From assembly GCA_021817245.1 (NCBI GenBank), contig JAKAVQ010000016.1:1-42904 (forward strand): 42,904 nt of DNA. Reading direction: 5' to 3'. This DNA comes from Thermoplasmata archaeon. GTDB lineage: Archaea > Thermoplasmatota > Thermoplasmata > Lutacidiplasmatales > UBA184. The notes under the pieces were generated by a model that saw only the letters and a program-made list of their open reading frames with translations, was not told the origin of the DNA and ran no database searches. The position numbers were made by a program, and so were the translations under genes. This document shows, in pieces, positions 23,624-31,846 of the stretch (within the stretch, counting starts at the first letter, position 1; each line of letters begins with the position of its first letter).

Positions 23624-23630
23624 GATTAAA
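23624..23630 (+). promoter_or_regulatory. TATA-like box of the hem operon
   Basis: GATTAAA, 30-36 bases before the hemA ATG. It is the only AT-rich element upstream of the seven-gene heme operon. Confidence 0.5.
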
Positions 23631-23659
23631 CCCGAGGGGGGGTCGTTCGACGCTGAACG

Positions 23660-24955
23660 ATGGCCTCCGCTTCCGTTCCTCTGGCTCGGTCCGGCCCTTC
23701 GGTGCCGGTCTCCCCACCGGTCGCTCGGGGGGTTCCGGCCGACCGCGTTCCCGGCGAGGCGGCTCCCCGGCTGGTGGCGGTCGAGTGGTCGCTCGCGACC
23801 ACGGGACTCGCGACGCTTGAAGCGATCGACCGGCGGCTCGCGATACCTGCGCTTAGGGAGTGCTTCGAGCACCGGCTCGCGGTCCAGGAGCTCCTCCCCC
23901 TGCGGACCTGTCATCGCTTCGAGCTGTACTGCTGGACGGCCGACCCTGAGACCGCCCTCGCTGCCCTCGCCGAGCTCGGAGGCCGGCCGACTGCGGCGCG
24001 GGTACATCGGGGCCTGGACGCCGTGGTCCACCTGTTCCAGGTCACCGCGGGCCTCGAATCGACCGCGGTCGGCGAGCGGGAGGTGCGGGACCAGGTTCGG
24101 GCCGCATCGCGCCGCGGGTGGAGCCGCGCTCCCCGGGCGGTACTGCGGCCGCTCTTCGAGCGGGCCGTCGCGGCCGCGGGATCCGTCGCCCCGAGCGTCC
24201 CGCCGAGCCGATCGATCGCGGCGCTGGCCGCGGCCCGGGCGCTCGCCGAGGCGCCCGTACCGTTCCCGCGGGTGCTGGTCGTCGGCACGGGGGTCGTGGG
24301 GCGCGCGGTCGCCGAGCAGCTCGCTTCGTACGGTCGCGTCACCCTCGTCTATCGCAGCCGCCCGCCCGAGGCGGAGTTCCTCCGGGCGACCGACGCCCGC
24401 GCGGTGCCGTGGGACGGTCTCGGGGCGGAGATCGCGCTCGCCGACGTGCTCGTGACCGCGGTCAAGACCGCCGGACGCATCATCGGCCCCGCGGAGGTCG
24501 AGGGCCGGCGACGCCCGCTGGTTGCGATCGACCTCGGCATGCCGAGGAACGTCGATCCGTCGCTCGAGCTTCGTCCCGGAGTCCGGCGGATCGACCTCGA
24601 GCGCCTTCGAGACCGCCTCCCCGCAACGCCTCCCCCGAACGCCACCGACCAAGTCGCGTCGCTCGCTCGGGAGGCCGCGCTCGACCTGGTGCGCGCCGGC
24701 CATGAGGCCTGGATCGACACCTTCCGACGCGCCTCCGAGCAGCTCCGGCGGCAGCTCCTCGCGGAGCCGGACCCGACGCTGGGGACCCTCTCCGAGAGCC
24801 AGCGTGCGGCCGTCGACCGCCTCACCCGAAAGCTCACCACCCGCCTCCTCGAGGCCCCCACGGAAGAGCTCCGGGCGCTTCCCCCCGGCCCCGAAGGCGA
24901 CGAACGCCGCCGCTGGGCGGCGGAGCTCCTGCGCCTCCCGCGACCCCGGTCGTGA
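23660..24955 (+). CDS. hemA: glutamyl-tRNA reductase
   Basis: A 431-residue enzyme that reduces glutamyl-tRNA to glutamate-1-semialdehyde, the first committed step of C5 heme synthesis. The active-site cysteine lies in LRTCHRFELYCW, where the usual T-C-N-R is T-C-H-R. GLESTAVGEREVRDQVRAA matches the conserved G-E-x-Q-I-x-x-Q-V region. The NADPH Rossmann loop is VLVVGTGVVGRAVAEQL, followed by IDLGMPRNVDPSLE. The N-terminal 35 residues before the catalytic domain are Pro/Ala-rich, so a later start is possible, but the ATG fits the upstream box. The stop overlaps the hemC GTG. Confidence 0.93.
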   Translation: MASASVPLARSGPSVPVSPPVARGVPADRVPGEAAPRLVAVEWSLATTGLATLEAIDRRLAIPALRECFEHRLAVQELLPLRTCHRFELYCWTADPETALAALAELGGRPTAARVHRGLDAVVHLFQVTAGLESTAVGEREVRDQVRAASRRGWSRAPRAVLRPLFERAVAAAGSVAPSVPPSRSIAALAAARALAEAPVPFPRVLVVGTGVVGRAVAEQLASYGRVTLVYRSRPPEAEFLRATDARAVPWDGLGAEIALADVLVTAVKTAGRIIGPAEVEGRRRPLVAIDLGMPRNVDPSLELRPGVRRIDLERLRDRLPATPPPNATDQVASLAREAALDLVRAGHEAWIDTFRRASEQLRRQLLAEPDPTLGTLSESQRAAVDRLTRKLTTRLLEAPTEELRALPPGPEGDERRRWAAELLRLPRPRS

Positions 24956-25875
24956 CCGGCCCTCTCCGCGTCGGGACGCGTGGCAGTCCGCTCGCGCTGC
25001 GCCAGACGGCGCTCGTCATCCGCGCCCTCCGCCGACCGCTCGGGGAACGCGCCGTCGAGACGGTGGAGATCCGCACCCAGGGCGACCGAGATCCGCGACG
25101 CACGACCGATATCGACTTCACCGCGGCGATCGACCGGGCGCTCGAAAAGGGACGGATCGATATCGCGGTCCATAGCGCGAAGGACCTTCCGGCGCGCCCA
25201 CCCCGGGGCCTACGGCTCGCCGCCGTACTCCCCCGGGCCGACCCGAGGGATTGCCTCGTGCTCCGATCGGCGGCCGGGCTCGACACCCTGCCCTCCGGGG
25301 CCGTGATCGGCTCGAGCAGCAGCCGGCGGCGGGCCGAGCTCCTGCGAGCCCGGCCGGACCTCGCCGTGGTGAACGTACGGGGGAACGTCGACACCCGCCT
25401 CGAGCTCGTACGGACGGGCCGAGTCGACGGAGCGATCCTCGCGCGGTCCGGCCTCTCCCGGCTCGGGAGACTGGACGCGGTCAGCGAGATCCTCGACCCT
25501 CGACGGTTCGTTCCGGCGCCCGGGCAGGGGGCCCTTGCGGTCACGGCCCGGAAGCACGACCGGACCGTCGGTCGCCTGCTCGCCCAGATCGATCACTCCC
25601 CGAGCCACCTGGCCGTCCGCGCCGAGCGTGCGCTCGTGGAGGCGCTGGGCGGCAATTGCGACGCGCCGCTCGGGGCATGGGCCCGCTGCCGCGGAGACCG
25701 TCTCACCCTCCGAGCGGTGGTGCTCTCGCGGGACGGCCGTCGTGCGGTCGAGGCGACCCTCGCCGCCTCGTGCTCGACCCCCCGAGCCCTCGGCCGGGCG
25801 GTCGCACGACGGCTGCTGCGGGGAGGCGCCGGTGCGCTCCTTCCTCCTCGCCCGGGGAGAGAAGGGAGACCGTGA
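24952..25875 (+). CDS. hemC: hydroxymethylbilane synthase
   Basis: A 307-residue porphobilinogen deaminase that polymerises four porphobilinogens. It has the N-terminal VGTRGSPLALRQT, the AVHSAKDLPARPPRGLRL loop, the GSSSSRRRAELLRARPDL arginine cluster that binds the growing chain, PAPGQGALAVTAR, and the dipyrromethane-cofactor cysteine in EALGGNCDAPLGAWA. It starts at GTG inside the hemA stop and ends in GTGA with hemD. Length and motif order are normal. Confidence 0.96.
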   Translation: MTGPLRVGTRGSPLALRQTALVIRALRRPLGERAVETVEIRTQGDRDPRRTTDIDFTAAIDRALEKGRIDIAVHSAKDLPARPPRGLRLAAVLPRADPRDCLVLRSAAGLDTLPSGAVIGSSSSRRRAELLRARPDLAVVNVRGNVDTRLELVRTGRVDGAILARSGLSRLGRLDAVSEILDPRRFVPAPGQGALAVTARKHDRTVGRLLAQIDHSPSHLAVRAERALVEALGGNCDAPLGAWARCRGDRLTLRAVVLSRDGRRAVEATLAASCSTPRALGRAVARRLLRGGAGALLPPRPGREGRP

Positions 25876-26636
25876 CGCGTCGCGCCCAGCCCCGCGTCGT
25901 GCTCGTCGGAGGGCCCGAAACCCTCTTGGGCGCCGAACGGGGTCTGCGCGACCATGGGGTCCGGGTCGACCGGGTCCCGGTCCTGCGATATGTCCCGATC
26001 CCGTCCCACCGGCTGCAAAGGCAGCTCGACCGCTTCGGTCCGTACGATCTTCTGCTGCTCACGAGCCCGGCCGCGGTACGGGCGATGGCGCGCGCGCGCG
26101 CCCTTCCTCCGGTCCGGTCCCCCCACCGGACTCCCTCGGTCCTTGCCGGGGGGCCGGCGACCGCGCGCGCGGCCCGGGTTGCCGGTCTCTCGGTACGCTG
26201 GCGCACCGCCGAGGGGGTGGGGCGCGCGGTGATCCGTCCCCTCCGATCCGGCGGACCTCGGCGGATCGTCTACCCGAGGTCGAACCGGGCCGGTCCCGAG
26301 CTTGCCGCGCGGCTCCGAGGGCAGGGTCACACGGTCCTCGATCTCGTGGCGTACCGGGTCCTGCCGGTCTCCCGTTTGAACCGGGAGGCCCAGCTTCACC
26401 TCCTCGGGGCCGATCGTCTGGTGGCGACCAGCCCGTCGGCGCTCTCCTCGTTGCGCCGTGCGATCGCGCCGAGGACGTTCCGCCAGCTCCGAGACCGCCG
26501 GAACCTGGTCGTGCTGGGCGAACGCAGCGCGCGGGCCGCCCGGGGTCACGGTTTCGCGGGGGTCCGGACGCTCGCGAACGTGCGGGACGAGGCGGTCGTC
26601 CGCGCGCTCCGAAGGGGGTTCGAGCGTGACCGCTGA
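25872..26636 (+). CDS. hemD: uroporphyrinogen-III synthase
   Basis: A 254-residue protein with the two-lobe pattern of uroporphyrinogen-III synthases, a poorly conserved family. Visible landmarks are PRVVLVGGPET at the start, YDLLLLTSPAAVRAMARA in the first lobe, SVLAGGPATARAARVAG, then RIVYPRSNRAGPELAARLRG, LVAYRVLP and LVATSPSALSSLRRA in the second lobe. The position between hemC and hemB, with start and stop overlaps on both sides, supports the assignment more than motif strength does. Start GTG at 25872 overlaps the hemC stop. Confidence 0.87.
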   Translation: MTRRAQPRVVLVGGPETLLGAERGLRDHGVRVDRVPVLRYVPIPSHRLQRQLDRFGPYDLLLLTSPAAVRAMARARALPPVRSPHRTPSVLAGGPATARAARVAGLSVRWRTAEGVGRAVIRPLRSGGPRRIVYPRSNRAGPELAARLRGQGHTVLDLVAYRVLPVSRLNREAQLHLLGADRLVATSPSALSSLRRAIAPRTFRQLRDRRNLVVLGERSARAARGHGFAGVRTLANVRDEAVVRALRRGFERDR

Positions 26637-27621
26637 ACCCGGCCCCTCGTCGGTCCGTCTGCGTCGCCTGCGGCGCACTCCGCGTCTGCGCGAGTGGGTC
26701 GCCGAGACACGGCTCTCGGCCCGACAGCTGGTGCTGCCGATCTTCGTGCGTCCCGGGCGGGGGCCGCCGATCGCGGTCGAGTCGATGCCGGGGGTCGACC
26801 GCCTTTCGGTCGACGACGCCGCCGTTCTTGCCTCGCGCGCCGTGGACGACGGGATCGGCGCGGTGCTCCTCTTCGGTCTCCCCCGACGCAAGGACCCGGC
26901 GGGACGCGACGCCCTGGCGCCCGATGGGGCGGTGCCCCGGGCGATCCGCGCGATCAAGGACGCCCGGCCCGAGGCGGTCGTCGCGACCGATGTCTGTCTG
27001 TGCGCTTACACTTCGCACGGCCACTGCGGGATCCTTCGGGAGGGCCAGGTCGACAACGACGCGACCCTGCCCCGGCTTGCGCGCATGGCCGCGGTCCATG
27101 CGCGGGCGGGGGCCGACGTGGTCGCCCCGAGCGCGATGATGGACCACCAGGTCGCCGCGCTGCGATCGACCCTCGACCGGGAAGGGTTCGAACGGACCGC
27201 GATCCTCGCGTACGCGGCGAAGTTCGCGTCGGCGTTCTACGGTCCGTTCCGCGAGGCCGCGGAATCGGCGCCGTCGGAGGGCGACCGTCGCGGGTACCAG
27301 CTCGACCGCCGCAACGGGCGGGAGGCGCTGCGGGAGATCGCCGAAGACCTCGGGGAGGGTGCGGACATCGCGATGGTCAAACCGGCGCTCCCGTACCTGG
27401 ACGTCCTCGCCCGGGCCCGGGCCCGGTTCGACGCTCCGCTCGCGGCGTACCAGGTGAGCGGAGAGTACGCGATGATCAAGGCCGCGGCGGCCCGCGGATG
27501 GATCGATGAGCCCACGGCCGTGGCCGAGTCGCTCGCCGCGATCCACCGCGCCGGGGCGGACCTGATCGTGACGTACTTCGCCCGGGAGTGGGCGGCCGGC
27601 GAGCGGGAGGAGACGCAGTGA
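26626..27621 (+). CDS. hemB: delta-aminolevulinic acid dehydratase (porphobilinogen synthase)
   Basis: A 331-residue TIM barrel that condenses two 5-aminolevulinates to porphobilinogen. The zinc-type metal site is present as DVCLCAYTSHGHCGIL, followed by DNDATLPRLARMA. The first Schiff-base lysine is in AYAAKFASAFYGPFREA, the second in IAMVKPALPYLD, and the segment AYQVSGEYAMIKAAA is conserved. The cysteine-rich metal loop indicates the zinc-dependent class rather than the magnesium/potassium class. The GTG at 26626 overlaps the end of hemD by 11 bases, and the stop overlaps the next gene. The first 20 residues are basic. Confidence 0.95.
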   Translation: MTAEPGPSSVRLRRLRRTPRLREWVAETRLSARQLVLPIFVRPGRGPPIAVESMPGVDRLSVDDAAVLASRAVDDGIGAVLLFGLPRRKDPAGRDALAPDGAVPRAIRAIKDARPEAVVATDVCLCAYTSHGHCGILREGQVDNDATLPRLARMAAVHARAGADVVAPSAMMDHQVAALRSTLDREGFERTAILAYAAKFASAFYGPFREAAESAPSEGDRRGYQLDRRNGREALREIAEDLGEGADIAMVKPALPYLDVLARARARFDAPLAAYQVSGEYAMIKAAAARGWIDEPTAVAESLAAIHRAGADLIVTYFAREWAAGEREETQ

Positions 27622-28349
27622 CGGGCGAGCCGAGCGGAGCGCCGGACGCGGAGGAGGAGGCCCGGGACTTCGTCAAGTACACCCTGCTGCACCTTCGTCC
27701 CGAGTGGCGCCGCCTCCCCCGCGCCGAGCGCGCGGCCGGGGCCGACCGGTTCGTCGGCCTCCTCGAGTCCCCGCCGCCGGGGCTGCTTCTCCGCACCTAC
27801 TCGCTCGTCGGCACGAAGGCCCGCGCCGAGATGCTGGTCTGGATGATCGGCGAACGGATCGAAGCGGTCCAGGAGCTGCACGCCCGGCTCTTCGGGACGC
27901 CGGTCGGGGGGTACCTCGACACCGAGTACTCCTACCTCGGCATGGGGCGACGGTCGGAGTACCTCGGCGACCATGCCCATGCGGGTCAGGAGGGGACGGC
28001 GTCGACCCGCCGACCGCACGATCTCCCGTATCTCGTCATCTATCCGTTCGTGAAGCGCCGGGACTGGTACGCCCTTCCGTTCGAGCAACGACGGCGGATC
28101 ATGGGCGAGCACTTCCGCATCGGCCACCGGTATCCTCGGGTGCAGATCCACACGGGCTACTCCTTCGGCCTCGACGACGCCGAGTTCATCCTGGCGTTCG
28201 AGGCGGACTCCCTGGCGGACTTCCTCGACCTGGTCGAAGCGCTCCGTCCCTCCGAGGCGAGCCGCTACACCGCGATCGAGACCCCGATCTTCACGGCGAC
28301 GCGCGTCACGCCGCGGCGGATGTTCGAGCTCGCCGAGGGCCTCGAGTGA
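27618..28349 (+). CDS. hemQ: coproheme decarboxylase-like (chlorite dismutase family, HemQ)
   Basis: A 243-residue chlorite-dismutase-fold protein of the HemQ group, which in bacteria decarboxylates coproheme to heme b with peroxide. Landmarks are FVKYTLLHLRPEWRRLP (first strand), DTEYSYLGMGRRSEYL, and VIYPFVKRRDWYALPFEQRR, whose Tyr142 and Lys146 match the tyrosine and lysine of the HemQ active site. The heme-ligand histidine should be among His165, His170 and His178; I cannot choose. QIHTGYSFGLDDAEFILAFE is the family's conserved strand. The gene lies inside a hem operon, starts at GTG in the hemB stop and overlaps hemL at its end. That position strongly supports heme synthesis rather than chlorite detoxification. 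Confidence 0.87.
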   Translation: MTGEPSGAPDAEEEARDFVKYTLLHLRPEWRRLPRAERAAGADRFVGLLESPPPGLLLRTYSLVGTKARAEMLVWMIGERIEAVQELHARLFGTPVGGYLDTEYSYLGMGRRSEYLGDHAHAGQEGTASTRRPHDLPYLVIYPFVKRRDWYALPFEQRRRIMGEHFRIGHRYPRVQIHTGYSFGLDDAEFILAFEADSLADFLDLVEALRPSEASRYTAIETPIFTATRVTPRRMFELAEGLE

Positions 28350-29668
28350 CGGTGCCGCGCTCGCCCGGATCGCGGTCGAGGGCGCTGTTCCGCCGGGCCG
28401 AACGGGTCCTCGCCGGTGGGGTCGACTCGCCGGTCCGTTCGTTCCGTGCGGTCGGAGGCAGCCCCGTCTTCTTCGCACGGGGGCGCGGGGCGTTCCTCTT
28501 CGACGTGGACGGTCGTCGGTACCTCGACCTCGTGGGGTCCTGGGGGGCCAACCTCCTCGGCAACGCGCCGGCGTCCGTCGTGCGCGCCGTCGCCCGGACG
28601 GCCCGCCGTGGGCTCTCGTTCGGTGCTCCCTCCCCGCTCGAGCACGAGCTTGCCGAGAAGATCCGCGCCGCCGTGCCCGAGATGGAACGGCTGCGCTTCG
28701 TGAACTCGGGGACCGAAGCGACGATGTCGGCGGTGCGGCTCGCCCGGGGCGCGACCGGCCGGTCCAAGGTGGTGATGTTCGCGGGCGGCTACCACGGCCA
28801 CTCGGACGGGCTCCTCGCTCGGGCCGGCTCGGGCGTCGCGACGCAGGCCTTACCCGGCTCGGCGGGCGTGCCGGCCTCGATCGTCCGGGAGACCCTCGTC
28901 GCCCCGTACAACGACCTGGACGCCGTTCGGCGGTGTTTCGAACGCTGGCCGGATCGGATCGCCGCGGTCCTGGTCGAGCCGGTGGCGGGCAACATGAACG
29001 TGGTCCCGCCCGAGCCCGGCTTCCTCTCCGGGCTCTCCCGCCTTGCGCACCGTCACGGAGCGCTCGTGATCGCGGACGAAGTGATCACGGGCTTCCGTCT
29101 GCGCCGAGGGATCGCGATCGGCCGCTGGCAGGGCCGCGCCGACCTCGTGACGCTGGGGAAGGTGATCGGCGGCGGGCTGCCGATCGGGGCCTACGGAGGG
29201 TCGGCCGCCCTGATGGCCCACGTCGCTCCGCTCGGAGAGGTCTACCAGGCCGGCACGCTGGCGGGGAACCCGATCGCGATGGCGGCCGGCCGCGCGGTCC
29301 TCGAGGAGCTCTCGACGGAACGGTACCGGCGGCTCGAACGCACGAGCGCCTTCCTCGAGCGACGGCTGATGATGCTGGCCGAGGAGGAGGGAGCGGCACC
29401 GTTCCGCGTACAACGCGTCGGGTCGATGCTCGGTCTCGCGTTCTCGGCCGAGCCGCTCCGCGACGAGGCGAGCGCCCGCAACGTCGACCGGGACCGCTAC
29501 GCGCGGTTCTTTCACGCCGCGCTCGAGGCGGGGATCGCCCTCCCGCCCTCGCCCCTCGAGACGACGTTCGTCTCGATGGCCCATTCCGAGCGGGAGGTCG
29601 ACGGCGCGTTGCCCGGGTTCCGCTCGGCCTTCCGCGCGAGTCGGAAACGACCGGGACGCGTCCGATGA
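28346..29668 (+). CDS. hemL: glutamate-1-semialdehyde 2,1-aminomutase
   Basis: A 440-residue PLP enzyme that converts glutamate-1-semialdehyde, the HemA product, to 5-aminolevulinate. Features include LAGGVDSPVRSFRAVGGSP and ANLLGNAPASVV near the N-terminus, RFVNSGTEATMSAVRLARG, MFAGGYHGHSDGLLARAG, LIADEVITGFRLRRG, and the Schiff-base lysine in TLGKVIGGGLPIGAYGG. These are HemL-specific versions of class III aminotransferase motifs. Start is GTG 28346 inside the hemQ stop; a second GTG six bases on is also possible. The stop overlaps hemE. Confidence 0.95.
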   Translation: MTVPRSPGSRSRALFRRAERVLAGGVDSPVRSFRAVGGSPVFFARGRGAFLFDVDGRRYLDLVGSWGANLLGNAPASVVRAVARTARRGLSFGAPSPLEHELAEKIRAAVPEMERLRFVNSGTEATMSAVRLARGATGRSKVVMFAGGYHGHSDGLLARAGSGVATQALPGSAGVPASIVRETLVAPYNDLDAVRRCFERWPDRIAAVLVEPVAGNMNVVPPEPGFLSGLSRLAHRHGALVIADEVITGFRLRRGIAIGRWQGRADLVTLGKVIGGGLPIGAYGGSAALMAHVAPLGEVYQAGTLAGNPIAMAAGRAVLEELSTERYRRLERTSAFLERRLMMLAEEEGAAPFRVQRVGSMLGLAFSAEPLRDEASARNVDRDRYARFFHAALEAGIALPPSPLETTFVSMAHSEREVDGALPGFRSAFRASRKRPGRVR

Positions 29669-30690
29669 GCGACCGATTCCTCCGGGCCCTGCGGGGGGAA
29701 CCGACCGACACGGTGCCGATCTGGCTGATGCGCCAGGCCGGGCGCTACCTGCCGGGATACCGGGAGCTGCGGAAGGCGCACTCTCTGCTGGAGATCGCGG
29801 GAACTCCCGAGCTCGCCGTGGCGGCGATGCTCGAGCCGGTCCGCCGGTTCGACCTGGACGCGGCCGTCGTCTTCGCCGACATCATGCTTCCTCTCCGTGC
29901 GGTGGGGATCGAGTTCGGGATCGACCCGGTGCGCGGCCCGCACGTTCCCGAACCGGTGCGCGGCGCCGCGGGGCTCGAGCGATTCCGACCGTTCGACGGG
30001 CGCGCGGTCGAGCCGGTCGCCGAGACGATCCGCCGGTTCCGGGAGGTCGAGCCGGATCGGCCCGTGGTCGGGTTCGCGGGGGGGCCGTTCACCCTCGCCG
30101 CCTACCTCGTCGAAGGGCGGGGGTCCCGGGACTTTCCCGTGGCCCGGGAGATGCTCTACGCCGACCCCGAGGGGTTCGGCCGGCTGCTCGACCTCCTGAC
30201 CGAGATGACCGTCCGTTACCTCCGCCTCCAGGCGGCGGCGGGAGCCGACGCGCTCCAGCTCTTTGACACCTGGGTCGGCCTCCTGCCGGTCCCCGAGTTC
30301 CGTCGGCTCGTGCTTCCGCGACTCGTCCGCCTCTTCGAGGAGCTCCGGGGCACGCCGGCGTCGACGATCTACTTCTCGACCGGGTCGGACCACCTTCTCG
30401 GGGCGCTCGACGGCCTCGGGGTCGACGCCTTCGGTGTGGACTGGCGAACGCCGTTACGCGAGGTCCGCACCCGACTCGCTCGGCCGTACGCCCTGCAGGG
30501 GAACCTCGACCCAGCCGTGCTCCTCGGTCCCGCGCCGGAGATCCGGCGGGCCGCGCGAGCGGTGCTCGACGAGCTGCCCGACCACCGGGGGCACGTGTTC
30601 AATCTCGGCCACGGGGTCCTCCCCGCGACATCACCGGACGCGGTCGAAACGCTCGTGCGCATCGTCCGTGAGCGGGGCCGGGCGCGATGA
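29665..30690 (+). CDS. hemE: uroporphyrinogen decarboxylase
   Basis: A 341-residue enzyme that removes four acetate carboxyls from uroporphyrinogen III to give coproporphyrinogen III. It has both family signatures: PIWLMRQAGRYLPGYRELR near the N-terminus and GFAGGPFTLAAYLVEGRGS in the middle. It also has VFADIMLPLRAVGIEFGI, FDTWVGLLPVPEF, and GNLDPAVLLGP with GHVFNLGHGVLPATSPD. The ATG overlaps the hemL stop (ATGA). It is the last plus-strand hem gene. Its product feeds the coproporphyrin route completed by the convergent hemH and by hemQ. Confidence 0.96.
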   Translation: MSDRFLRALRGEPTDTVPIWLMRQAGRYLPGYRELRKAHSLLEIAGTPELAVAAMLEPVRRFDLDAAVVFADIMLPLRAVGIEFGIDPVRGPHVPEPVRGAAGLERFRPFDGRAVEPVAETIRRFREVEPDRPVVGFAGGPFTLAAYLVEGRGSRDFPVAREMLYADPEGFGRLLDLLTEMTVRYLRLQAAAGADALQLFDTWVGLLPVPEFRRLVLPRLVRLFEELRGTPASTIYFSTGSDHLLGALDGLGVDAFGVDWRTPLREVRTRLARPYALQGNLDPAVLLGPAPEIRRAARAVLDELPDHRGHVFNLGHGVLPATSPDAVETLVRIVRERGRAR

Positions 30691-30771
30691 GCCCGGGGGC
30701 CGTTGCGGGCTCGGGGGACCCGTTCGGGTTCCACCGGACCACCGGTGCCGAGGCGAAGGGAGTTCCCGCGA

Positions 30772-31755
30772 CTAGGGGCCGTCCGCGGGCACCGCGCGCC
30801 GAACCGCATGGGCCAGGGCCTCGATGAGGAGCGGGTCGTCGTTCAACGAGTCGGTCCGCTCGAAGCCCAGCCCGAGCCGGCCCGCGAGGTCCCGCATCTC
30901 GAGGTCAACGTCGAACAGGATCTCGAGATTGTCCGACACGAAGCCGTACGGTACGACCAGGACCGAGCCCTCTCCCTCCGCCGCCAGTCGCTCGATCTCC
31001 CCCTCCGCGGGGGGGCCGAGCCAGGGCCCCTCGCGGCGGCCCACGCTCTGGTAGGCCATCCGGGAGCGCATCGGGCCGGCCCGGCGCTCGATCTCCCGGC
31101 GCGTCTCGGCGAGCTCGAGCACGTACGGTTCCCGCTCCGGGTCCGTGACGCCGGGGAGGCTGTGGGCGGTGAAGAGGATCCGAGGGTCCGGGAAACCGCG
31201 CTCGGCCATCGCGGCCCGCCGCCCGACGATCCGCTCGGCGAACGCGGGGGCCAATGTGGGCGCGTCGTGCCAGTGGTCGACCGGTCGGATCCGCACGGAG
31301 GGATCCACCTCGGCGACGGCGGCCCGAAGGGCGGCGTGGTACCCTCCCACGCTCCAGGCGGAGTAGTACGGAGTCAGGCAGAGGCCGGTGAGGTCGCGGT
31401 ACCCGTCATCGACCAGCCGGCGGACCGCGTCGACGATGCTCGGACGCCAGTGCCGCATCCCGAACTCGCAGCGCGCGGCGGCGGTCGAACCCTCCAAGCG
31501 GCGCTCGAGCGCGGCGGCTTGGGACCGGGTCACCGCGACCAGGGGCGATCCCCCACCGATGCGTCGGTACCGCTCGCGGAACTCGTCCACGAGCTCCGGA
31601 GGGGTCGGGCGGCCCCCGCGGAGATCGCGGAGGTACGGCTCGACGTCGGCGAGCGAGGTCGGACCCCCGAGCGCCATCAGGACGACAGCCCGCCGGTCGG
31701 GCTCCGGCGCGTTCACTCCCGCCTCCCGGCCCAAAGCCATGTCGAGTCGGTCCAA
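30772..31755 (-). CDS. hemH: ferrochelatase (probably coproporphyrin type)
   Basis: A 327-residue class II chelatase that inserts ferrous iron into a porphyrin. The N-terminal VVLMALGGPTSLADVEPYLR, YRRIGGGSPLVAVTRSQA, LTPYYSAWSVGGYHAAL and the catalytic histidine in LFTAHSLPGVTD are clear. The conserved acidic residue appears in VPYGFVSDNLEILFDVDLE. With HemQ encoded next door and no protoporphyrinogen-producing enzyme visible, coproporphyrin is the likelier substrate (inference). Alternative starts are the ATGs at 31755 and 31740. It is the last gene of a minus-strand set behind a CopD/HemJ-like and a radical SAM gene, and converges on hemE with 81 bases between. Confidence 0.93.
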   Translation of the reverse strand: MDRLDMALGREAGVNAPEPDRRAVVLMALGGPTSLADVEPYLRDLRGGRPTPPELVDEFRERYRRIGGGSPLVAVTRSQAAALERRLEGSTAAARCEFGMRHWRPSIVDAVRRLVDDGYRDLTGLCLTPYYSAWSVGGYHAALRAAVAEVDPSVRIRPVDHWHDAPTLAPAFAERIVGRRAAMAERGFPDPRILFTAHSLPGVTDPEREPYVLELAETRREIERRAGPMRSRMAYQSVGRREGPWLGPPAEGEIERLAAEGEGSVLVVPYGFVSDNLEILFDVDLEMRDLAGRLGLGFERTDSLNDDPLLIEALAHAVRRAVPADGP

Positions 31756-31846
31756 GGGGGGCGCCGGGGCGAGACGGCGTCGCGCGCGCCCCGCGCCGAC
31801 GCGCTCCGACGAACGTGGCCCGTGCCCGGGGGATCGGTCCGTCGCG

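Noticed and set aside
27618-28349. Naming the HemQ-like gene as a chlorite dismutase.
   Set aside because: It sits inside a heme operon and has the Tyr/Lys pair typical of coproheme decarboxylases; nothing suggests chlorite metabolism.
30716-30732. A small hairpin between hemE and hemH as a bidirectional terminator.
   Set aside because: Only seven base pairs with a bulge and no T-run; too weak to annotate.
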